A stretch of DNA of 64,000 nucleotides from JAIRVZ01 sp031553415 (GTDB lineage Bacteria; Bacteroidota; Bacteroidia; Bacteroidales; Azobacteroidaceae): assembly GCA_031553415.1 (NCBI GenBank), contig JAVBLO010000016.1, forward strand, positions 1-64,000, given 5' to 3'. Under the pieces are notes generated by a model. It did not search any database. It had not been told where the DNA came from and saw only the letters and a program-made list of their open reading frames with translations. The number at the start of each line of letters is the position of its first letter. Within the stretch, counting starts at the first letter, position 1. Both the position numbers and the translations under genes were made by a program. Positions 37,445 through 45,038 of this stretch are shown here, piece by piece.

Positions 37445-37476
37445 CAAAGGTATAAATTGTATTTTATAAAATACAA
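37445..37476 (-). promoter_or_regulatory. promoter with 20-bp palindrome ahead of the ATPase stub
   Basis: The minus strand carries TACCTTTG at 37445-37452. Just upstream, 37457-37476 is a perfect 20-bp palindrome (TTGTATTTTATAAAATACAA), and one further half of it (AAAATACAAA) recurs near 37503. A palindrome at this place is a likely operator. The remaining bases up to carB show nothing else. Confidence 0.5.
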
Positions 37477-37573
37477 AATAATCCAAAAATTACATTCTTT
37501 AAAATACAAATTCCACGAATTTACACTAAAATAAATGTGTAAATTCGTGAAATTCGTAGCTTTAACTTTATGT

Positions 37574-40500
37574 TCAAATCTTATACTCCTGCCAGTTCTT
37601 TATCTGTATACCTTTCTCACTCATAGTGCAGAAAGCTTCGATAAATGCACTTGCCAAACGGGCATTAGTAAGCAACGGAATATTGTGGTCGATTGCCGAA
37701 CGGCGGATTTTATATCCATTGGTCAACTCCCTGCGGGAATGATTTTTGGGGATATTCACCACTAAATCAATTTTATGGTTTGACATAATATCTATGATGT
37801 TGTTGTCGCCTCCTTCATCCGGCCAGTCTACAGTTATTGCTTTGATACCATTTTCAACTAAAAATTTCTGAGTTCCCGAAGTAGCATAAATCTCATAATT
37901 CTTTTCATTCAATAAATGGCAGGCTTCCAATAAATCTACTTTCGATTTGGCAGCTCCAGAAGAAATCAAGATTCCTTTTTTAGGAGGATTATATCCTACA
38001 GCAATCATGGCCGACAACAATGCTTCGTTGTAATCATCACCGATACAACCAACTTCACCTGTTGAAGACATATCGACACCCAAAATCGGGTCGGCTTTAT
38101 GTAAGCGTGTGAATGAAAATTGAGATGCCTTAACGCCAATATGGTCGATATCGAATGCCGAGCTATCAGGTTTTTCATAAGGCACATCCAACATGATTTT
38201 AGTCGCTGTTTCGATAAAGTTGCGTTTCAATACTTTCGAAACAAACGGGAACGAACGTGAAGCACGTAAGTTACACTCGATCACTTTCACATCATTATTT
38301 TTGGCTAAGAATTGAATATTGAATGGTCCACTGATATTCAATTCCTTAGCAATCATCTTGCTTACTTTTTTGATGCGGCGGGCTGTTTCGAAGTAGATTT
38401 TTTGTGCAGGAAAAACCAATGTGGCATCTCCTGAGTGAACTCCGGCAAATTCTACATGTTCTGAAATTGCATATTCCACCACTTCTCCGTTTTTCGCAAC
38501 TGCATCAAATTCAATTTCTTTGGCATTTTGAAGGAATTCAGACACAACGACAGGATATTCTTTTGAAACTTTAGCGGCCAATTTCAAAAATTCTTCCATT
38601 TCTTCCTTAGTATAGCAAACATTCATTGCTGCTCCAGAAAGCACATAAGAAGGACGAATCAATACCGGGAAACCTACTTTTTCAACAAATTCGTCGATTT
38701 CATTCATGCTAGTCAACTCTTTCCATTGAGGTTGGTCAATGCCTAATTGGTCAAGCATACTCGAAAATTTGTGACGGTTTTCAGCACGGTCGATACTTAC
38801 CGGTGAAGTTCCCAAAATAGGCACTTGCTGACGGTGCAGCTTCATTGCCAGGTTATTCGGGATTTGTCCTCCAACCGAAACGATAACTCCTTTCGGATGT
38901 TCCAGGTCAATAATATCAAGAACCCTTTCAAGCGAAAGTTCATCGAAATACAACCGGTCGCACATATCATAATCGGTAGATACTGTTTCCGGGTTATAGT
39001 TAATCATTATCGCTTTGTATCCATATTTACGGGCAGTTTCAACTGCATTTACCGAACACCAGTCAAACTCAACCGAAGAACCGATACGATATGCTCCGGA
39101 ACCTAAAACTATTACACTTTTTTCATTCGGATAGTAAGGTATATCGTTTTCAGAAGCGCCATAAGTCATGTACAAATAATTTGTCAAATCAGGGTCTTCC
39201 GATGCAATTGTGTTGATACGTTTAACTGCCGGAACAATATTATTTTTCTTACGGATTACCCTTACACGGAGGTTTTCTTTTTCCATATTCCCGTTGGGGT
39301 CTTCCACGAAACGGGCAATCTGGAAGTCAGAGAATCCAAGTCGTTTAGCTTCTTTCAACACATCCACAGGAACGTCTTCTATTGTTTCGTATGACTGTAG
39401 TTTTTTAGAGAAATCAACAATATTTTTCAATTTTTCCAAAAACCAGTGGTCAATTTTTGTCAATTCATAAATGCGTTCGATAGAATAACCTTCTTCCAAA
39501 GCTTTGGCAATTGCGAAGATACGCAAGTCTGTTGGGTTAGATAATTCTTCATCTAAGTTTTTGAATTCCATATCTTTATTTCCAACAAAACCGTGCATGC
39601 CTTGTCCAATCATACGTAAACCTTTTTGTATGATTTCTTCGAAAGATTTTCCGATCGACATGATTTCTCCCACCGACTTCATACTTGAACCTATCTGACG
39701 CGAAACCCCGGTAAATTTAGTCAAATCCCAACGCGGAATTTTTACAATCATATAATCAACAGAAGGTGCTACATAAGCAGAGTTAGGCGTACCCATTTCA
39801 CCAATTTGGTCGAGAGAATACCCCAAAGCCAATTTTGCAGCAACAAAAGCCAACGGATAACCACTTGCTTTAGAAGCCAATGCAGAAGAACGGCTCAAAC
39901 GGGCATTGATTTCGATAATACGATAATCATTAGTGAAAGGGTTGAAAGCATATTGAATATTACATTCTCCCACAATTCCGATATGGCGAACAACCTGTTT
40001 AGCAATATCTTCCAACAAAGTTATTTGTTCTTTATTCAAAGAACATATAGGAGCTACTACGATACTTTCCCCTGTGTGAATACCGAGTGGGTCGAAGTTT
40101 TCCATAGGAACAACCGTAAAGCAATGGTCGTTTTTGTCACGAATTACTTCGAACTCTATTTCTTTCCAACCTTTTAATGATTCTTCTACCAGAATTTGTT
40201 TGGAATAAGCGAATGAACTTTCACACAAAGTTTTGAATTCATCCAAATCTTTGCAGATGCCACTTCCCAAACCTCCCAAAGCATAGGCAGAACGCACCAT
40301 GACAGGGAATCCTATTTTATGGGCAGCGACAATTGCATCTTCCATGCTTTCCACTGCCTGACTGACTGGAGTCTTGGCATCTATTTCGTCCAGTTTTTTA
40401 GTGAACAAATCACGATCTTCGGTATACATAATGGCTTCTACGGAAGTTCCCAATACTTCCACTCCATATTTTTTCAAAGTCCCGCTGAGGTACATTTCTG

Positions 40501-40798
40501 TTCCGCAATTCAAGGCGGTTTGTCCACCGAATGCCAGGAAAATTCCGTCTGGTTGTTCTTTTTTGATAACTTCTTCAACAAAATAAGGAGTGATAGGGAG
40601 AAAATACACTTTATCGGCAACTCCTTCCGAAGTCTGGATAGTAGCAATATTAGGATTAATCAACACAGTAGAAATACCTTCTTCCTTCAATGCTTTCAAC
40701 GCCTGTGAACCTGAATAGTCGAATTCTCCCGCCTGTCCGATTTTAAGGGCGCCCGACCCTAAAACCAAAACTTTTTTAATTTCCTTTTTTGTAGACAT
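37574..40798 (-). CDS. carB: carbamoyl-phosphate synthase large subunit
   Basis: CarB makes carbamoyl phosphate from bicarbonate, ammonia and two ATP for pyrimidines and arginine. The 1074-residue protein contains two homologous ATP-grasp halves (about 1-400 and 550-935), each starting with a VLGSG nucleotide motif (KVLVLGSGALKIGQAGEFDYSG and VIVLGSGAYRIGSSVEFDW), an oligomerisation domain between them, and the C-terminal MGS-like allosteric domain. The small subunit carA is not in the window. Upstream is a 170-nt leader with a short ORF and a terminator-like hairpin, suggesting attenuation control. Confidence 0.98.
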   Translation of the reverse strand: MSTKKEIKKVLVLGSGALKIGQAGEFDYSGSQALKALKEEGISTVLINPNIATIQTSEGVADKVYFLPITPYFVEEVIKKEQPDGIFLAFGGQTALNCGTEMYLSGTLKKYGVEVLGTSVEAIMYTEDRDLFTKKLDEIDAKTPVSQAVESMEDAIVAAHKIGFPVMVRSAYALGGLGSGICKDLDEFKTLCESSFAYSKQILVEESLKGWKEIEFEVIRDKNDHCFTVVPMENFDPLGIHTGESIVVAPICSLNKEQITLLEDIAKQVVRHIGIVGECNIQYAFNPFTNDYRIIEINARLSRSSALASKASGYPLAFVAAKLALGYSLDQIGEMGTPNSAYVAPSVDYMIVKIPRWDLTKFTGVSRQIGSSMKSVGEIMSIGKSFEEIIQKGLRMIGQGMHGFVGNKDMEFKNLDEELSNPTDLRIFAIAKALEEGYSIERIYELTKIDHWFLEKLKNIVDFSKKLQSYETIEDVPVDVLKEAKRLGFSDFQIARFVEDPNGNMEKENLRVRVIRKKNNIVPAVKRINTIASEDPDLTNYLYMTYGASENDIPYYPNEKSVIVLGSGAYRIGSSVEFDWCSVNAVETARKYGYKAIMINYNPETVSTDYDMCDRLYFDELSLERVLDIIDLEHPKGVIVSVGGQIPNNLAMKLHRQQVPILGTSPVSIDRAENRHKFSSMLDQLGIDQPQWKELTSMNEIDEFVEKVGFPVLIRPSYVLSGAAMNVCYTKEEMEEFLKLAAKVSKEYPVVVSEFLQNAKEIEFDAVAKNGEVVEYAISEHVEFAGVHSGDATLVFPAQKIYFETARRIKKVSKMIAKELNISGPFNIQFLAKNNDVKVIECNLRASRSFPFVSKVLKRNFIETATKIMLDVPYEKPDSSAFDIDHIGVKASQFSFTRLHKADPILGVDMSSTGEVGCIGDDYNEALLSAMIAVGYNPPKKGILISSGAAKSKVDLLEACHLLNEKNYEIYATSGTQKFLVENGIKAITVDWPDEGGDNNIIDIMSNHKIDLVVNIPKNHSRRELTNGYKIRRSAIDHNIPLLTNARLASAFIEAFCTMSEKGIQIKNWQEYKI

Positions 40799-40825
40799 AT
40801 ATATTGATATTTAATGTTGGTAAGC

Positions 40826-40858
40826 AAAAAAAATGCGTTGGAAACAAAACCAACGCAT
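40826..40858 (-). terminator. attenuator-like terminator in the carB leader
   Basis: On the minus strand ATGCGTTGG and CCAACGCAT form a perfect 9-bp stem with an 8-nt loop, followed at once by eight U (40833-40826), 28 nt before the carB ATG. It is oriented for carB, and no minus-strand gene precedes it to be terminated, so it most likely stops transcription inside the carB leader. Confidence 0.75.
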
Positions 40859-40938
40859 CATTTATTATCGAAAATAATATTATCAAACAGAAAATTTATC
40901 GTAAGGCCGACTTCATATTTCTTATACATTTGATTCAT
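40858..40938 (-). CDS. putative carB leader peptide
   Basis: A 26-codon ORF (MNQMYKKYEVGLTINFLFDN and IIFDNK) runs from the ATG at 40938 to a TGA (40860-40858) that abuts the attenuator stem: the last stop base is the first stem base. The stretch over its second half is U-rich. The codons include no Arg, so arginine-type attenuation is unlikely. An in-frame ATG at 40959 would lengthen it by seven residues. No homology is recognised; the case rests on position. Confidence 0.45.
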   Translation of the reverse strand: MNQMYKKYEVGLTINFLFDNIIFDNK

Positions 40939-40970
40939 TATTTTTCTCTTTTCTTTCATCCAAAACCGTG

Positions 40971-40978
40971 CAAAGGTA
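40971..40978 (-). promoter_or_regulatory. carB promoter -7 box
   Basis: TACCTTTG on the minus strand is a perfect -7 box and would start transcription near 40964, giving a leader of about 165 nt. A clear -33 box is not visible. The divergent DUF3467 promoter is 80 bp away. Confidence 0.55.
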
Positions 40979-41057
40979 AATCTTTTATTTGGGAAAAGAA
41001 AATATTTCCAACATATTTTTATAATCTTCCTCTTGTTGTATTTTTCACGAATTAATT

Positions 41058-41065
41058 TATCTTTG
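41058..41065 (+). promoter_or_regulatory. DUF3467 gene promoter -7 box
   Basis: TATCTTTG at 41058-41065 with a TTG about 18-20 bp upstream (41034-41039), 36 bp before the ATG at 41102. Confidence 0.65.
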
Positions 41066-41101
41066 TGGAACAAATTAAAATTAAATAAAACTTATTTATA
41101 C

Positions 41102-41410
41102 ATGGAAAATCAACAGAAAGATAATGGACTTCAAATAGAATTAAATGACGAAGTGGCACAAGGTACTTATTCTAATCTGGCTATTATTGCCCATTCTTCA
41201 TCTGAATTTGTAGTAGATTTTATAAGGGTAATGCCGGGTATGCCTAAAGCGAAAGTACAATCTCGTATTGTTTTAACTCCGGAACATGCCAAACGTTTAA
41301 TGATGGCATTAATCGATAATGTAAAGAAGTATGAGGCTCAATTTGGAGAAATTACACTCCACGGTCAGAATTATATTCCACCAATCATGGGCCCTGTAGG
41401 AGAAGCTTAA
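41102..41410 (+). CDS. DUF3467 domain protein
   Basis: The 102-residue soluble protein is DUF3467 from end to end: EVAQGTYSNLAIIAHSSSEFVVDFIRVMPG, then SRIVLTPEHAKRLMMALIDNVKKYE. In many Bacteroidota its gene follows rpoC; function is unknown. The ATG at 41102 is chosen because it lies downstream of the -7 box and matches family N-termini; the frame is open further upstream but through the promoter. It precedes tRNA-Lys. Confidence 0.9.
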   Translation: MENQQKDNGLQIELNDEVAQGTYSNLAIIAHSSSEFVVDFIRVMPGMPKAKVQSRIVLTPEHAKRLMMALIDNVKKYEAQFGEITLHGQNYIPPIMGPVGEA

Positions 41411-41451
41411 ATGTATAAAGGCTATATTTTCCTAAAAAACAATCAGTTTTC

Positions 41452-41481
41452 TTGCATTTTAAGAAAAAAGAGTTACCTTTG
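41452..41481 (+). promoter_or_regulatory. promoter of tRNA-Lys
   Basis: TTG at 41452-41454 and TACCTTTG at 41474-41481 have 19 bp between them, the ideal Bacteroidota -33/-7 layout, 25 bp before the tRNA. Confidence 0.75.
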
Positions 41482-41506
41482 CACTCGCTTTTTGAAAGCA
41501 ATAGGC

Positions 41507-41581
41507 TGATTCACTAGCTCAGCAGGTAGAGCACATCCCTTTTAAGGATGGGGTCCTGGGTTCGAGCCCCAGGTGGATCAC
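41507..41581 (+). tRNA. tRNA-Lys (anticodon TTT)
   Basis: The 75-nt sequence folds as a cloverleaf: acceptor TGATTCA/TGGATCA (one G-T pair) with discriminator C, D arm with AGCTCAGCAGGTAGAGC, anticodon stem CATCC/GGATG with loop CTTTTAA (anticodon TTT at 41541-41543), and T arm with GGTTCGAGCC. The CCA end is not encoded. Its 3' end is the probable integration site of the element that follows. Confidence 0.97.
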
Positions 41582-41615
41582 TTAGAAAAAAGCCAAACGG
41601 CGACAAAGGGTAGAC

Positions 41616-41655
41616 AAATCCCTGCAATATCAACGTATTGCAGGGATTTTTTGTT
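41616..41655 (+). terminator. Rho-independent terminator after tRNA-Lys
   Basis: The perfect 14-bp stem AAATCCCTGCAATA / TATTGCAGGGATTT with a six-base loop runs into a T tract. Confidence 0.9.
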
Positions 41656-41824
41656 TTTTATGTCTGTCGGAAAAGTCAAAAAGTGGTCGCGAAAAGACAT
41701 GGTACAGTGTCCAAATCATACCCCTTTTTGAAAAGCCTGAAAAGGGGTACGAATTGTCCCAATTTGGCTACCTTTTGTCGCACTTTGTCTAGTCTGTATT
41801 AATCTCATTTTCAGTTAATAAAAG

Positions 41825-41832
41825 TAATTTTG
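41825..41832 (+). promoter_or_regulatory. promoter -7 box of the integrase-permease ORF
   Basis: TAATTTTG, a perfect match, lies 22 bp before the ATG at 41854. It implies that the chimeric ORF can still be transcribed from the former integrase promoter. Confidence 0.55.
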
Positions 41833-41853
41833 TAACATTAAAAAAGTGAGATT

Positions 41854-42906
41854 ATGAAGTCCGAAAAAAGTACATTGAGCGTATTATTTTACCTCAAAAG
41901 AGACAAGGTTAAAAAGAATGGATTAGTCCCCATTCATGCTCGGATTACCGTCGATGGTCAGATTACCCAATTTAATACAAAATTGGAGATTGGCGAAACT
42001 GCTTGGAAATCAGGCAAAGTAATGGGAAGGTCTTTTGATGCAACCCGAATCAATTCCACCCTTAATGAAATCCGTGCCGGAATCCATACCCATTACCATA
42101 CTTTACAGCAACGGGATGGATATGTAACGGCAGAACGTGTGAAAAACGCTTTCTTAGGTAAAGAAGAAAAAGAAAAAACGATTATTGCTTTCTTTGAACA
42201 ACACAACGAGCAATTCCTCCTAAAAGTATGTAATGACTTGACTACCCGTAAAACCTACAGTCGTTATGAACTCACAAAAAACAGGTTGATTAATTTTATG
42301 AAGGAAAAGTACAAGGTTTCCGATATGCCTGTGCATGAAGCCGCTATTATGGTAGATGATTATGAAACATGTAAAACCGTTTTACCAGAACTACAAAAGG
42401 TATTACCTGCATTGGATGTCCGAAGTTGGGATGAAATCCAACCGGCATTGAAATTGATGTTTTCCTGGACAGATATGATAAATTCAATCATCCTTGTCAT
42501 ATTCCTGCTGGCGCTGTCTTTCGGAATTGTGAATACTATGCTGATGGCTGTATTGGAAAGAACCCGCGAGTTGGGTATGCTGGCCTGCATCGGCATGAGC
42601 AAACGAAGAATTTTCAATATGATAATGCTTGAAACGCTTTTCCTTACTTGTGTTGGAAGTATTATCGGAATTATTATTGGTTCACTGGTTATTGGTTTTA
42701 CCGCTAAAAGTGGCATTGACCTCACATTTATGCTTAAAGACCAGTTTGAGGATTATGGTTTTGGTTCGATTGTTTATCCTGTACTGAACATTAAAATATA
42801 TGTTGAAATCGTTCTGTTGGTACTCCTTGCAGGAATTATATCTGCTATTTATCCTGCAAAGAAAGCATTAAGCCTGAATCCATTGGAAGCAATAAGGAAC
42901 AATTGA
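41854..42906 (+). CDS. chimera: integrase N-terminus fused in frame to ABC permease C-terminus
   Basis: The 350-residue ORF is two unrelated proteins. Residues 1 to about 162 are the arm-binding and start of the core-binding domain of a Bacteroidota tyrosine integrase (STLSVLFYLKRDKVKKNGLV at the start, then RLINFMKEKYKVSDMPVHE); the catalytic domain is missing. From about residue 163 (MVDDYETCKTVLPEL) it is the end of a MacB/FtsX-type permease: the last part of the periplasmic domain, then three transmembrane helices including FGIVNTMLMAVLERTRELGM and the terminal YPAKKALSLNPLEAIRNN. The permease lacks its first helix and most of its periplasmic domain. The junction is in frame, so a fusion protein could be made, but neither parent function should remain. 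Its ATPase partner follows at 43131. Confidence 0.9.
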   Translation: MKSEKSTLSVLFYLKRDKVKKNGLVPIHARITVDGQITQFNTKLEIGETAWKSGKVMGRSFDATRINSTLNEIRAGIHTHYHTLQQRDGYVTAERVKNAFLGKEEKEKTIIAFFEQHNEQFLLKVCNDLTTRKTYSRYELTKNRLINFMKEKYKVSDMPVHEAAIMVDDYETCKTVLPELQKVLPALDVRSWDEIQPALKLMFSWTDMINSIILVIFLLALSFGIVNTMLMAVLERTRELGMLACIGMSKRRIFNMIMLETLFLTCVGSIIGIIIGSLVIGFTAKSGIDLTFMLKDQFEDYGFGSIVYPVLNIKIYVEIVLLVLLAGIISAIYPAKKALSLNPLEAIRNN

Positions 42907-42961
42907 CAATAAATGTGAGTTCAACATAATCAATTTGAAACAAATCAATTATGAACGAAAC

Positions 42962-43088
42962 AAAATCCGGAGGATTTTTATGTTTATAGAATATCAAATC
43001 AGTACGAATAACCAATATGCGACTCCAGAGGAGTCGTATTGTAAGAAACATGATCTATTTTCTATAAACATGAAATGCCTCTGGCATT
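42962..43088. repeat. triple mini-hairpin palindromic element
   Basis: Three short hairpins with three-base loops occur in a row: AAAATCC-gga-GGATTTT (42962-42978), CGACTCC-aga-GGAGTCG (43020-43036) and AATGCC-tct-GGCATT (43074-43088). ATGTTTATAGAA (42980-42991) and its exact inverted copy TTCTATAAACAT (43060-43071) lie between them. The whole 127 bp is a nested palindrome between the permease remnant and the ATPase gene. No second copy was noticed in the window, though the design looks like a dispersed Bacteroidota element. Confidence 0.7.
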
Positions 43089-43130
43089 ATAATGATAAGG
43101 TGATTTTTGTAATTAACACTTAATGATATT

Positions 43131-43814
43131 ATGCCAATTATCGAAACAAAAAATCTGTATAAAATATACAAAGATACTGCAGCTGAAGTCCGCGCTGTTG
43201 ACAATCTAAACCTCAGTTTTTCCCAGGGTGAATTTACCGCTATAGTAGGTCCTTCAGGTTCCGGAAAAACTACATTATTGAACTTGATAGGAGGATTAGA
43301 TACTCCCACTTCAGGAAGTCTGTTCATTGACGGAAAAGATATATTACAGCTAAAATCTAAGGAATTAATTGATTTCAGGTTGTATCATATCGGTTTCGTT
43401 TTTCAGGCTTATAATTTAATACCAGTATTGACAGCCAAAGAAAATGTGTCGTTTGTTATGGAATTACAAGGGCAAAGTAAAGAAGCCTGTGAGAAACGTT
43501 CTCTGGAGCTGCTTACTGCGGTTGGCCTTCAGAAACGTGCCAATAGCCGTCCAGCCAAACTTTCAGGCGGACAGCAACAACGTGTCGCAGTGGCCCGTGC
43601 TTTAGCTTCGAAGCCCAAGTTTGTCCTTGCCGATGAGCCTACTGCCAATCTCGATAGTAAATCGACTGAAAACCTGTTGGATATGATGGAAATGCTGAAT
43701 GAGAAGGAGCATGTTACATTCATATTTTCAACTCATGATCCGCGTGTAATGGCAAAAGCCAAACGGATTATTACCCTGGAAGACGGTAAAGTTATCAGTG
43801 ATACAACCAGATGA
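43131..43814 (+). CDS. ABC transporter ATPase, MacB/LolD family
   Basis: The 227-residue ATPase has Walker A GPSGSGKT (40-47), Q-loop, signature LSGGQ (144-148), Walker B ending ADEP (167-170) and the H-loop STHD. It belongs to the MacB/LolD/FtsE group that partners FtsX-like permeases in lipoprotein or peptide mechanotransmission across the periplasm. Its natural permease is the truncated one upstream, so the complex is probably broken unless another permease substitutes. It overlaps the next gene by four bases (ATGA). Confidence 0.95.
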   Translation: MPIIETKNLYKIYKDTAAEVRAVDNLNLSFSQGEFTAIVGPSGSGKTTLLNLIGGLDTPTSGSLFIDGKDILQLKSKELIDFRLYHIGFVFQAYNLIPVLTAKENVSFVMELQGQSKEACEKRSLELLTAVGLQKRANSRPAKLSGGQQQRVAVARALASKPKFVLADEPTANLDSKSTENLLDMMEMLNEKEHVTFIFSTHDPRVMAKAKRIITLEDGKVISDTTR

Positions 43815-44977
43815 AAAAAATATTTGTCTTTTTTTCCTTCATTGTTTCTGCATACAATCTTTTCGCCTGGGAAAAGAAAGAATTCGGGTTTTCAGGCTAC
43901 ATCAGTGATATGCCTTCAGTTATCATGGAAAATCCGGATAGTACATGGATGTGGGAGAACCTGATACACAACCGCTTGAATCTTGGATTTCAGGTTAATG
44001 AAAATTGGCGTATGGATGTAAGTATGCACAACCAGCTGATTACCGGTAATATATTGAAACAACCCGGATATTCTGAAAGCATAGATTTCGATAAAGGCTG
44101 GTTAGATATGTCGTGGAATATAATCAACACCGGAAATGTATTACTGAACACTACCTTCGACCGTTTATTTGTAACCTTTGAAAAAGATAAATGGGATCTG
44201 AAACTCGGAAGGCAACGAATTAATTGGGGACAAACTTTAGTCTGGAATCCCAATGATATTTTCAATACCTACTCCTATTTTGATTTCGATTACATAGAAC
44301 GTCCCGGCTGCGATGCTTTCCGTGGCACTTATTATCACAATGAAACTTCTTCTACAGAATTAGCCGTATCTGTCGATTATTCCGATAAAGTTACGGCGGC
44401 TATGCTGCATCATTGGAATTGGAAAAATTTCGATTATCAGGTTATTGGTGGTATTCTTACTGAATCTGATATAGTTGTTGGCGGTGCATGTACCGGAGAT
44501 TTTAAGGGCGTGAATTTGAGAGGCGAATTTTCGTATTTTCAGCCGGTCGAAAATTTTGCTGACACAACAGGGATTGTTGCTGTTTCGGTAGGAGCGGATT
44601 ATTCTTTCAAAAATTCTTTGATGTTGCAAACTGAAATTTTGTATAATAATGTTGGAAATGCATTCACTTCAGCACGATTATTGAGCTTATATACAGCTCC
44701 TTTATCTGCCAAATACTTGTCGATTTGCGACTGGAATATTTTCGGGCAAGCATCTTATCCTTTCACACCCCGTTTTTCCGGTTCATTATCAGGAATGTAT
44801 TTTGTGGAAGTAAAATCGTGTTATGCCGGACTTTCAATCGATTATTCTCTTCTTGAAAATCTTGATTTATCTTTTATTACACAGTATTTTACCTCTGTAA
44901 AACAATCAACCACGATTGGAGATATGCAATCGTGGCTGGGGTTTGTGAGATTGAAATATTTTTTTGACAGCAAGTAG
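43811..44977 (+). CDS. outer-membrane beta-barrel protein of the ABC operon
   Basis: The 388-residue protein has a signal peptide (cleavage about residue 18) and alternating beta strands rich in aromatic residues throughout, ending in VRLKYFF-like aromatic strands. The segment KLGRQRINWGQTLVWNPNDIFNTYS resembles DUF1302-type porin-like proteins, often found with transporters of lipids or sterol-like molecules. The four-base overlap with the ATPase gene says it works with that transporter, as the outer-membrane part. Exact function unknown. Confidence 0.75.
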   Translation: MKKIFVFFSFIVSAYNLFAWEKKEFGFSGYISDMPSVIMENPDSTWMWENLIHNRLNLGFQVNENWRMDVSMHNQLITGNILKQPGYSESIDFDKGWLDMSWNIINTGNVLLNTTFDRLFVTFEKDKWDLKLGRQRINWGQTLVWNPNDIFNTYSYFDFDYIERPGCDAFRGTYYHNETSSTELAVSVDYSDKVTAAMLHHWNWKNFDYQVIGGILTESDIVVGGACTGDFKGVNLRGEFSYFQPVENFADTTGIVAVSVGADYSFKNSLMLQTEILYNNVGNAFTSARLLSLYTAPLSAKYLSICDWNIFGQASYPFTPRFSGSLSGMYFVEVKSCYAGLSIDYSLLENLDLSFITQYFTSVKQSTTIGDMQSWLGFVRLKYFFDSK

Positions 44978-45038
44978 AAGAGGTTTGTAAGCATACGGGT
45001 AATGCTTCGGGAAATAGGATAAAACTTAATTTTCTACT

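Larger units (their letters stand above)
41582..42339 (+). mobile_element. int-end remnant of an element integrated at tRNA-Lys
   Basis: Directly after the tRNA come sequences typical of an attachment/int region: four copies of (GC/TA)GACAAA, two direct (41600-41607, 41611-41618) and two inverted (about 41774-41781 and 41784-41791) that look like integrase arm sites, a terminator, a hairpin with arms TACCCCTTTT/AAAAGGGGTA (41719-41749), an int promoter (TAATTTTG, 41825-41832) and the first 162 codons of a tyrosine integrase. Everything beyond is chromosomal ABC-transporter sequence, so the rest of the element has been deleted. No second copy of the tRNA 3' end was noticed in the window. Confidence 0.75.

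Noticed and set aside
40858..41073. 71-residue minus-strand ORF upstream of carB as an ordinary gene
   Set aside because: Its upstream part crosses the carB and DUF3467 promoters and its composition is lysine-rich without homology; only the last 26 codons make sense, as a leader peptide.
44978..45038. terminator between the barrel protein and DUF2264 gene
   Set aside because: Only a 6-bp stem (AAGCAT/ATGCTT) without a T tract is present.
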